Shown here: piece by piece, positions 57,720 through 64,000 of the stretch | Layout of the letters: every line of letters begins with the position of its first letter | How positions within the stretch are numbered: the first letter of the stretch is position 1 | Origin: Anaeromyxobacter sp. | Lineage (GTDB): Bacteria; Myxococcota; Myxococcia; Myxococcales; Anaeromyxobacteraceae | Direction: 5' to 3' | Assembly: GCA_016718565.1 (NCBI GenBank) | Contig: JADKCZ010000001.1 | Span: 1,240,001 to 1,304,000, forward strand | Length of the DNA stretch: 64,000 bases | Position numbers and translations under genes: made by a program | Notes under the pieces: generated by a model | Database searches by the model: none | Seen by the model: only the letters and a program-made list of their open reading frames with translations | Told to the model about the DNA's origin: nothing

Positions 57720-59282
57720 CTACTGCTGCACCACCTGCACCATCAGCTGGCTCCAGTCGGCGATCCAGATGTCCGGACCGGCGATGCAGCCGCAGAGGCC
57801 GATGGTGTAGGTGTCGTCCGGCAGGGCGGTGAAGGCGCGGCTCAGGGTGAAGGGCAGCCCGGTCAGCGCCGGCAGCGCCAGGGGGGCGAAGCCGGCGGAG
57901 CCGAAGAAGTTGCCGTCGGCCACGAAGCCGGTGGTGACGCTGTCGTAGCAGACGTTGAGCGAGAGGTTGGAGGCCGGCGCCAGGTCGGTGGCGAGGCCGG
58001 CGGTCCCGGTCACGGTCACCATCTGGGAGGCGGTCACCGCCACCGAGACGGTGCCGGTGATGAAGACCATGCCCGTGAGCCCGTTGCAGCCAGGGTCGTT
58101 GGGGATGAGGCCGATGCCGCCGGTGAACTCGGTGGCCGAGACGATGCCGGGAGGGCCGATCGGCCCCTGCGGTCCCGCCACGCCGGTCGCGCCGGTGGCG
58201 CCGGTCAGGCCGATGGGGCCCTGCGGGCCGACGTCACCCTGGAGGCCCTGCGGGCCCTGGGCGCCGGTGAGGCCGGTGGCGCCGGTCAGGCCGATGGGGC
58301 CCTGCGGGCCGACGTCGCCCTGGAGGCCTTGCGGGCCCTGGGCGCCGGTGAGGCCGGTGGCGCCGGTCAGGCCGATGGGGCCCTGCGGGCCGACGTCGCC
58401 CTGGAGGCCCTGCGGGCCCTGGGCGCCGGTGAGGCCGGTGGCGCCGGTCAGGCCGATGGGGCCCTGCGGGCCGACGTCGCCCTGGAGGCCCTGCGGGCCC
58501 TGGGCGCCGGTGGCGCCGGTCAGGCCGATGGGGCCCTGCGGGCCGATGTCGCCCTGGAGGCCCTGCGGGCCCTGGGCGCCGGTGGCGCCGGTCAGGCCGA
58601 TGGGGCCCTGCGGGCCGATGTCACCCTGGAGGCCCTGCGGGCCCTGGGCACCGGTGAGGCCCGTGAGGCCCGTGAGGCCGATAGGGCCTTGCGGCCCGAT
58701 GTCACCCTGGAGGCCCTGCGTGCCCTGCGGACCGGCAGGGCCCACGTCGCCCTGCGCGCCGGTGGCGCCCGTCGCCCCGGCCGCGCCGGTGTCGCCCGCC
58801 TGGGCCAGCAGCGACCAGTCGGCGCCCACGGACGGCGTGGCGTTGAAGTTGGTGGTCCTCGCCACCCAGCTGCTGCCCTGGAAGGACACGGCGTCGTTCG
58901 GCGCGTAGGGCGCGGCGGAGTCCCACGCGCCCTTGAACACCAGGCCGGCGGGGCCGGCGGCGCCGGTGGTGCCCGCGGGGCCGGTCAGGCCAATCGGCCC
59001 CTGGATCCCCTGCAGCCCCTGGATTCCCTGCGGACCGGTGGCGCCCGTGGCCCCGGTCGCGCCGGTGGCCCCGGTCTCGCCCGCGGCGCCGGCGAGGCCG
59101 GCCTCACCCTGCGGTCCGGCCGGGCCGGTCGGCCCCAGGCTGCCGGCGGGACCGGTCGGACCAGAGGGCCCCGACGGCCCCAGCAGGCCGGTGCTACCGG
59201 TGGGCCCGTCACACGCCGACAGGAGCAGAGCCCCTGCCAGCCCGAACATCGAGACCTTCGACCACCTGCGGACGACCTCCAT
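57720..59282 (-). CDS. Collagen-like (GXY) repeat lipoprotein
   Basis: 520 residues. The lipobox LLLSAC gives a lipid-modified Cys at about 24. From there about 330 residues are G-X-Y triplets, such as GPTGSTGLLGPSGPSGPTG and GPQGLQGDVGPQGPIGLTG, broken by one non-collagen module at about 120-165 (FKGAWDSAAPYAPNDAVSFQ) that resembles a small carbohydrate-binding module. After the last triplets comes a C-terminal domain of about 150 residues (GLIPNDPGCNGLTGMVFITG, VSVAVTASQMVTVTG). A trimeric cell-surface stalk is likely. Repeat units are 24 or 27 residues, and the DNA is nearly identical, so length should vary between strains. Confidence 0.85.
   Translation of the reverse strand: MEVVRRWSKVSMFGLAGALLLSACDGPTGSTGLLGPSGPSGPTGPAGSLGPTGPAGPQGEAGLAGAAGETGATGATGATGATGPQGIQGLQGIQGPIGLTGPAGTTGAAGPAGLVFKGAWDSAAPYAPNDAVSFQGSSWVARTTNFNATPSVGADWSLLAQAGDTGAAGATGATGAQGDVGPAGPQGTQGLQGDIGPQGPIGLTGLTGLTGAQGPQGLQGDIGPQGPIGLTGATGAQGPQGLQGDIGPQGPIGLTGATGAQGPQGLQGDVGPQGPIGLTGATGLTGAQGPQGLQGDVGPQGPIGLTGATGLTGAQGPQGLQGDVGPQGPIGLTGATGLTGAQGPQGLQGDVGPQGPIGLTGATGATGVAGPQGPIGPPGIVSATEFTGGIGLIPNDPGCNGLTGMVFITGTVSVAVTASQMVTVTGTAGLATDLAPASNLSLNVCYDSVTTGFVADGNFFGSAGFAPLALPALTGLPFTLSRAFTALPDDTYTIGLCGCIAGPDIWIADWSQLMVQVVQQ
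58198..58720 (-). repeat. 72- and 81-base tandem repeats of the collagen-like gene
   Basis: Units encode GAQGPQGLQGDVGPQGPIG plus LTGAT or LTGATGLT. Differences between units are mostly single bases and one in-frame nine-base block. Confidence 0.85.
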
Positions 59283-59337
59283 GACGACTTCCTCTCCGCC
59301 CGACGAAGGCCGGGCCAGTGGGTGAGACGACTGTCGA

Positions 59338-59700
59338 CTACCGGACCGTGACGGGGACTCCGAGGCGGGTGGCGCCTCCGCTCGACTCGATCGAGATCTG
59401 GCGCGAGGCGTCCGGCGGCACGGCCGTGCCGGTCGTCACGCGCTGCGCTGACGGGGCTCCGGCGACGAGCGGGTTGCGCGGGACGACGACCACCTGGCCG
59501 CCCACCACCATGGTGCCGCCGGACCAGTGGATCAGCGGGTCGTCCAGCGTGATCCGCCGGATCTCCCCGACCACCGGGGTGGCCGTGGCGGCCGCCCAGG
59601 CGGGGCTGGCCGCGGCGATGGCGACCAGCGCCAGGGTGGCCAGCAGGACGGTGCGGTGGAGGAGGCGGGCGCTGTCCACCGAGGTGTGCTGGCTCTGCAT
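59338..59700 (-). CDS. Short exported protein, possibly truncated
   Basis: 120 residues with a signal peptide ending at about ASPAWAAAT and GGGGAG before the ATG. The mature part includes TPVVGEIRRITLDDPLIHWS and GTMVVGGQVVVVPRNPLVAG. I recall a similar opening from much longer exported proteins in related bacteria, so this may be the leftover N-terminus of one. It ends at a TAG only 56 bases before the collagen-like gene start. Confidence 0.55.
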   Translation of the reverse strand: MQSQHTSVDSARLLHRTVLLATLALVAIAAASPAWAAATATPVVGEIRRITLDDPLIHWSGGTMVVGGQVVVVPRNPLVAGAPSAQRVTTGTAVPPDASRQISIESSGGATRLGVPVTVR

Positions 59701-60032
59701 CCTGCTCCCCGTGATCCGGGCGTGCCGGACCGATGCGACGGATGACGGAGGTCAAACGCCTCCCCACCTCGGAGGTGCGCACCGGCGCGCAGGGGTGCCA
59801 GCAACGCGTTTCGGGTACATGGTTGGGGTTTCAACGACCTCGCGTCACCGGGACACGGGACGCGGCGCCCGCCACTCGGCGGCGCTGGACGACCGCGCCC
59901 CGTGGTCACGGGACGCCGGGCTGCTGCGGGGGGACCGCGCGCCCTGGTGCTGCTCGGGCCGCAGGGGAGCCGCCCCGCGCCACCTGGGAGCTGGTGGCGC
60001 GGGGCGCTCCTGGTGCGGCGACGGGTGAGGGG
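59701..60032. other. Intergenic stretch with strong hairpin
   Basis: 332 bases. No gene is seen. A perfect 13-base hairpin is at 59972-60005, listed separately. Confidence 0.5.
59972..60005 (-). terminator. Perfect hairpin downstream of the XRE gene
   Basis: Stem GCCCCGCGCCACC / GGTGGCGCGGGGC with an eight-base loop, 28 bases after the XRE stop. There is no T run, so it is terminator-like but not a classic one. Confidence 0.45.
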
Positions 60033-60278
60033 TTACCCGTCGACGACGATGCGCGCCGTCGGGACGTCGAGGGCGCGGGCGATGGCCACCACGGTGGTGT
60101 ACGGCGGGTTGCGGCCGCCGCGCTCGATCAGGCTGACGTAGGCGACCGAGAGGTCGAGCGCCTCGGCCAGGGTGGCCTGGGTGTAGCCCTGGCGGTGGCG
60201 CATCTCGCGGATCCGCTCGCCCAAGGCCATCAGGACCGGCTGGCGGGGTCCGCCATTCTTCTTCGACTTCGACGTCAT
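60033..60278 (-). CDS. XRE-family helix-turn-helix protein
   Basis: 81 residues from the ATG at 60278, with GGAGGAA upstream. The Cro/CI-type helix-turn-helix is at about 20-75: LGERIREMRHRQGYTQATLA, LSLVAYVSLIERGGRNPPY-like order (seen as DLSVAYVSLIERGGRNPPY) and TVVAIARALDVPT. No other domain. It is a small DNA-binding regulator or a stand-alone antitoxin-like protein; no toxin gene is adjacent. Confidence 0.88.
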   Translation of the reverse strand: MTSKSKKNGGPRQPVLMALGERIREMRHRQGYTQATLAEALDLSVAYVSLIERGGRNPPYTTVVAIARALDVPTARIVVDG

Positions 60279-60467
60279 GGGATTCCTCCGATGGGCGCCT
60301 GGTGCGCCGCAGGACAGAAGGTACGGTGGGACGCGGACCATCGGTATCGGGTCTGTTGACGTTTGGGCTGTAGGAAGGAACCCCGACACGGCGGACGGGG
60401 CGTACGCGACCCGGGCCCCCGCGGCCCACGGCGGCCCGTGACCGAAACCGCCGTGATCGCGGTGGGT

Positions 60468-62651
60468 TCAGCCCGCCGGGTCGGGCGCGGCCAGACCCAG
60501 CTGGGCGGCCAGCGCCGCGGGGTCGGTGGAGGGCCGGAGGCACGCGCCGCGCTCGCAGACGTAGGCCACGGCGCGATCCCCCTCGGCCCGCTTGCCGCCG
60601 GCCACCGGCGTGAGCCGCGCCAGCGCCTCCAGCCCGGCGCCCTCCGGGGCGCCCATGAGCGCGCGCGAGGGCAGGAAGGTGCGGCGCAGCACCGAGAGGA
60701 GCGGCTCGGGCGGCGGCGCGCCCTCCGGCCAGACCAGCACCACCTGGCGCACCTCGTCGGTGGCCAGGTCGAGCGCCACCAGCGCCTCGGTGAGGGACAG
60801 GGGCGAGGCCTCGAGCGCCGGCGCCAGCTGCCTGAGCGCGCGCACCGCGGCCTCCTGCCAGCGCTCGTCGCCGGTGAAGGCCGCCAGGCGCAGCATGACG
60901 GCCAGCGCCACCGAGGCCCCGGAGGGCTCGGCGCCGTCGTGGGTGGGCTTCTCGCGCGCCAGCAGCCGCTCGTGGTCGTCGGCCGTGGTGAACCAGCCGC
61001 CGCCGGCGGGATCGCCGAAGCGTCGCTCCACCTGGCCCGCCAGGTCCAGCGCCGCCGCCAGCCAGCGCGGCTCGAAGGTGGCCTCGTAGAGGTCGAGCAG
61101 GCCGGCGGCCAGGAAGGCGTGGTCGTCGAGGAAGGCGGGCGAGCCGGCCCGCCCCTCGAACCAGGTCCGCTGCAGGCGGCCGTCCACCGTCAGGTCCGCC
61201 AGCACGAAGGCGGCGGCGCGGGCGGCGGCCTCCACCCAGCGGGGCTCGCAGAGCACCCGGCCGCCGAAGGCCAGCGCCGAGATCATCAGCCCGTTCCAGG
61301 CGGCCAGCACCTTCTCGTCGCGCAGCGGCGGCGGGCGCGCCGCCCGGCGGGCCAGCAGCGTGGCGCGGGCCGGCGCCAGCGCGGCCCACTCGGCCTCGTC
61401 GGGGCGCGGCACGTTCAGCACGTTGGCCCCCTCCCAGTTGCCCCCGGGGGTGACGTCGTAGAAGCGGCAGAAGCGCCCGGCCTGGTCGCCCAGGGCGGCG
61501 CGCACCTCGGCCTCCTGCCAGACGAAGAAGCGCCCCTCCTCGCCCTCCGAGTCGGCGTCGGTGGCCGAGTAGAAGCCGCCCTGCGGCGACTGCAGCTCCC
61601 GCACCGCGTAGTCGAGCGTGGTCCGCGCCACCCGGGCCAGGTCGGGCCGCCCGGTCACCTGCCAGGCCTCGGCGTAGGCCAGCGCCAGCAGGGCGTTGTC
61701 GTAGAGCATCTTCTCGAAGTGCGGCACCAGCCAGCGCTGGTCGGTGGCGTACCGGTGGAACCCGCCCGCCAGCTGGTCGTGCAGGCCGCCGCCCGCCATG
61801 CGGGCCAGGGTGGTGACCGCCATGTCGAGCGCGCGCGGGTCGCCGCTGCGCCGGTGGTGGCGCAGCAGGAGCCGCACCGGCAGCGAGGAGGGGAACTTGG
61901 GCGCCCGCTGCAGGCCGCCGTGGACCGGATCGTAGAGGCGCGCCACCTGCTCCACCGCCGCGGCGATGGGGCCCCGGCCGGGCGGGGCGTCGGCCGGGGC
62001 GCCGGTGGCGGCCAGCGCCGTGCGCACCGCCGCGGTGAGCGAGGCGGTGACCTGGCCGACCCGCTCCGGCTCGGCGCCGTACACCGCCGCCACCTCCTCC
62101 AGCACCGGCAGGAAGCCGCGCATCCCGTGGCGCCCGCCGTCGCGCGGCGGGAAGTAGGTGCCGCCGAAGAAGGGCTCCTTGTCCGGCGTGAGCCACACGC
62201 TCATGGGCCAGCCGCCGCCGCCGGTGAGGAGCTGCACCGCGGTCATGTAGAGCTGGTCCACGTCGGGCCGCTCCTCGCGGTCCACCTTGATGGCCACGTA
62301 GCGCCCGTTGAGGACGCGGGCGATGGTCTCGTCCTCGAAGGACTCGCCCTCCATGACGTGGCACCAGTGGCAGGTGGAGTAGCCCACCGACAGGAAGACC
62401 GGGCGGCCGAGGCGGCGCGCCTCGGCGAAGGCGGCCTCGCCCCAGGGCCACCAGTCCACCGGGTTGTGGGCGTGCTGCAGCAGGTAGGGGCTGCGCTCCA
62501 GCGCCAGCCGGTTGGTGAAGCGCGGCCGGCCGTCCTCGTCGAGGTGGTGGGTGCGCGGCCGGTAGCCGGGGCCGCGGGAGGCCAGCGCAGCGGCCAGCGC
62601 CCGCGCCAGCGGCTCGGGGTGGGGCAGGGACCCGGGGAGTGCGGAGGGCAT
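60468..62651 (-). CDS. Thioredoxin-domain DUF255 protein (YyaL-type)
   Basis: 727 residues. The N-terminal thioredoxin fold has NRLALERSPYLLQHAHNPVD, VGYSTCHWCHVMEGESFED, DREERPDVDQLYM and GGGGWPMSVWLTPD. The active site is CHWC. The long second part is an alpha/alpha barrel like that of N-acyl-glucosamine epimerases (GLHDQLAGGFHRYATDQRWL, PHFEKMLYDNALLALAYAEA). The family is widespread and poorly characterised. It ends 16 bases upstream of the MATE gene stop side, in the same direction. Confidence 0.92.
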   Translation of the reverse strand: MPSALPGSLPHPEPLARALAAALASRGPGYRPRTHHLDEDGRPRFTNRLALERSPYLLQHAHNPVDWWPWGEAAFAEARRLGRPVFLSVGYSTCHWCHVMEGESFEDETIARVLNGRYVAIKVDREERPDVDQLYMTAVQLLTGGGGWPMSVWLTPDKEPFFGGTYFPPRDGGRHGMRGFLPVLEEVAAVYGAEPERVGQVTASLTAAVRTALAATGAPADAPPGRGPIAAAVEQVARLYDPVHGGLQRAPKFPSSLPVRLLLRHHRRSGDPRALDMAVTTLARMAGGGLHDQLAGGFHRYATDQRWLVPHFEKMLYDNALLALAYAEAWQVTGRPDLARVARTTLDYAVRELQSPQGGFYSATDADSEGEEGRFFVWQEAEVRAALGDQAGRFCRFYDVTPGGNWEGANVLNVPRPDEAEWAALAPARATLLARRAARPPPLRDEKVLAAWNGLMISALAFGGRVLCEPRWVEAAARAAAFVLADLTVDGRLQRTWFEGRAGSPAFLDDHAFLAAGLLDLYEATFEPRWLAAALDLAGQVERRFGDPAGGGWFTTADDHERLLAREKPTHDGAEPSGASVALAVMLRLAAFTGDERWQEAAVRALRQLAPALEASPLSLTEALVALDLATDEVRQVVLVWPEGAPPPEPLLSVLRRTFLPSRALMGAPEGAGLEALARLTPVAGGKRAEGDRAVAYVCERGACLRPSTDPAALAAQLGLAAPDPAG

Positions 62652-62667
62652 CCCCTGCGTATAGGCC

Positions 62668-64000
62668 TCAGCCCCGGCCGGCGCCCGCCAGCGGCGTGAT
62701 CTCCCGGGAGGAGAGGCTCAGGAAGCGGCCCAGCAGCGCGGCCGCCACCGCGAAGAGGCCCACCACGAAGCCCCACCAGAAGCCGACCACCCCGAGCCCC
62801 AGTCCGAAGCCGAGGAGCAGCACCGCCGGCAGGCCGAGCAGCCAGTGCCCCAGCATGTTGGCCAGGAAGGTGAAGCGGGTCTCGCCGGCGCCGCGCAGCA
62901 CCCCGGCGCCGCAGGCTTGCACGCCGTCGGCGATCTGGAAGAGCGCCGCGATGCGGAAGAGGGGGGTGGCGGCCTCCGCCACCGCCGGGTCGTCGGTCAT
63001 GAGCCGGGCGATGGCGCCGGGGAAGGCCAGGAAGACCAGGCCGCTGAGCGCCATGAAGGTGGCCGAGGCGCCGAAGGCGGTCAGGCCGGCGCGCCTGGTG
63101 CCCACCCGGTCGCGGGCCCCCACGAACAGCCCCACCCGCACCGAGCCGGCGGCGCCGACGCCCAGCGCCACCGTGAAGGTGAGGGCCGAGACCGCCAGGG
63201 CCAGCTGGTGGGCGGCCATGGCCACGGCGCCGAGGCGCGCCGCCAGGAAGCCGGCCAGCGAGAAGAAGGCCACCTCGGCCACCATGTGCAGGCCGGTGGG
63301 GAAGCCGACCCGGGCGGCGCGCGCCAGCTCGGCGCGGTCCTGCCGTCGCGCCTCCGCCGCCAGCGGCAGGGCCGGCACCCGCAGGATGGCGGCCAGCAGG
63401 ATGGCGCCCTGCAGCGCCAGGCACAGGCTGCTGGCGACGGCGGCGCCGGCGCCGCCCAGCGCCGGCACCAGCCGCAGCGGCCCGCTCCAGGCCGGCAGCC
63501 CCTGGCCGCCGAAGACCAGCAGGACGTCGAGCGGCACGTTGACCAGGTTGGCCACCACCGTGGCCACCACCATGGGGCGCACCAGCCCGGCGGCCTGCAG
63601 GTAGGCGCGCCCGGCCACGTAGAGGAGGAGGAAGGGGAGCCCCGGGATGCGCCAGAGGATGTACCGGGTGGCCTCGCGGGCCACCTCCGGCCCCACCCCG
63701 AGCGGCTCGAGCAGCCAGGGCAGGATGGCCATGGGCACGGCCAGCCAGGCCGACACGTGCAGGGCGAGGAAGCCGCCCTGCCAGGCGAGCTTGCGGGCGC
63801 GGCCCGGGTCGTCGGAGCCGAAGGCCTGGGCGATGAGGGGATCGAGCCCCATCATCACGCCCATGCCGAGCACGGCCAGGGAGAAGAAGAGCGCGTTGCC
63901 GAGCCCCACCCCGGCGATGGCCACCGCGCCGGCGCGGCCCACCACCGCGGTGTCCACCACCCCCATGAGCGCCTGGCCGGCCTGCGCCGCGGCCAGCGGC
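62668..64000 (-). CDS. MATE-family multidrug/cation exporter (5' end outside window)
   Basis: The gene continues past the right edge: codons before the first visible ATG (63966) still read PLAAAQAGQALMGVVDTAVV in frame, the usual MATE opening. At least 444 residues are visible with about 12 hydrophobic helices, such as FSLAVLGMGVMMGLDPLIAQ, VVATVVANLVNVPLDVLLVF and LGVGAAGSVRVGLFVGARD. It exports drugs or other cations against Na+ or H+. Downstream is the DUF255 gene. Confidence 0.9.
   Translation of the reverse strand, partial: PLAAAQAGQALMGVVDTAVVGRAGAVAIAGVGLGNALFFSLAVLGMGVMMGLDPLIAQAFGSDDPGRARKLAWQGGFLALHVSAWLAVPMAILPWLLEPLGVGPEVAREATRYILWRIPGLPFLLLYVAGRAYLQAAGLVRPMVVATVVANLVNVPLDVLLVFGGQGLPAWSGPLRLVPALGGAGAAVASSLCLALQGAILLAAILRVPALPLAAEARRQDRAELARAARVGFPTGLHMVAEVAFFSLAGFLAARLGAVAMAAHQLALAVSALTFTVALGVGAAGSVRVGLFVGARDRVGTRRAGLTAFGASATFMALSGLVFLAFPGAIARLMTDDPAVAEAATPLFRIAALFQIADGVQACGAGVLRGAGETRFTFLANMLGHWLLGLPAVLLLGFGLGLGVVGFWWGFVVGLFAVAAALLGRFLSLSSREITPLAGAGRG

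Noticed and set aside
60356..60385. Sigma-70 promoter on the plus strand (TTGACG)
   Set aside because: No -10 element at 16-18 bases and no plus-strand gene follows.

Overview
The window is about 74% GC DNA with dense genes and many GTGA/ATGA stop-start overlaps. Its gene content points to a myxobacterium of the Anaeromyxobacter type. The evidence is several transmembrane Ser/Thr kinases, a PEGA protein, proteins of the gliding-motility (AgmX/GltJ-like) type, an NtrC-type regulator with its kinase, a paired ArsA-like ATPase module and a multihaem cytochrome cluster. The genus is inferred from content; no rRNA or tRNA gene was recognised.

Layout. 1-4417 (minus): end-truncated ABC exporter, a very unusual glycoside-hydrolase/GT2 fusion and two coupled small unknown ORFs. 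4418-9614 (minus): frameshifted beta-carbonic anhydrase, a Ser/Thr kinase and the haem A module ctaA-ctaB-DUF420. 9738-16313 (mostly plus): exported cupredoxin-like protein, FYDLN-type zinc-ribbon protein, ttcA, an AgmX-like protein, deoC, deoB and a membrane protein. 16237-21304 (minus): nrfH, nrfA, an HAO-like octahaem cytochrome and a second octahaem paralogue. This is the most interesting block and suggests respiratory nitrite/hydroxylamine chemistry ending in ammonium. 21524-27346: FHA/cyclase-like protein divergent from a kinase-PEGA-Cys-rich lipoprotein operon. 27347-30140: repeat-rich accessory stretch with a MITE-like element carrying a hexanucleotide array and an HNH endonuclease gene that itself contains 96-bp-spaced palindromic repeats. 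30141-33912 (minus): NtrC/histidine kinase pair and an ECF-type sigma factor with a small membrane protein. 34209-38590 (minus): sulfur assimilation (MoeB-rhodanese, DUF4395, CysK, MetY). 38857-45938: acyl-CoA ligase, TPR lipoprotein, two ArsA-like ATPases, a small coiled-coil protein, ParA and a PhaR-like regulator. 46051-53492: MJ0042/DUF3426 protein, helical-repeat protein, TatA, glycerophosphodiesterase, outer-membrane protein, SPFH protein, AIM24 and threonine aldolase. 53891-64000: poly-HAMP chemoreceptor, outer-membrane protein, a collagen-like lipoprotein group, XRE regulator, DUF255 thioredoxin protein and a MATE transporter cut by the right edge.

How the parts may work together. Haem A synthesis supports an aa3-type oxidase encoded elsewhere. 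NrfH would take quinol electrons and NrfA would reduce nitrite, while the HAO-like protein keeps the Asp-His pair of hydroxylamine-active enzymes. A sigma-54-like promoter is visible before nrfH and an intrinsic terminator lies between nrfA and the HAO-like gene, so the block may be transcribed in graded parts. CysK, MetY and MoeB-rhodanese form a sulfur-assimilation set. Repeats are unusually common: hexanucleotide arrays at three loci, a 22-bp terminal-inverted-repeat element, a dispersed palindrome and several minisatellites.
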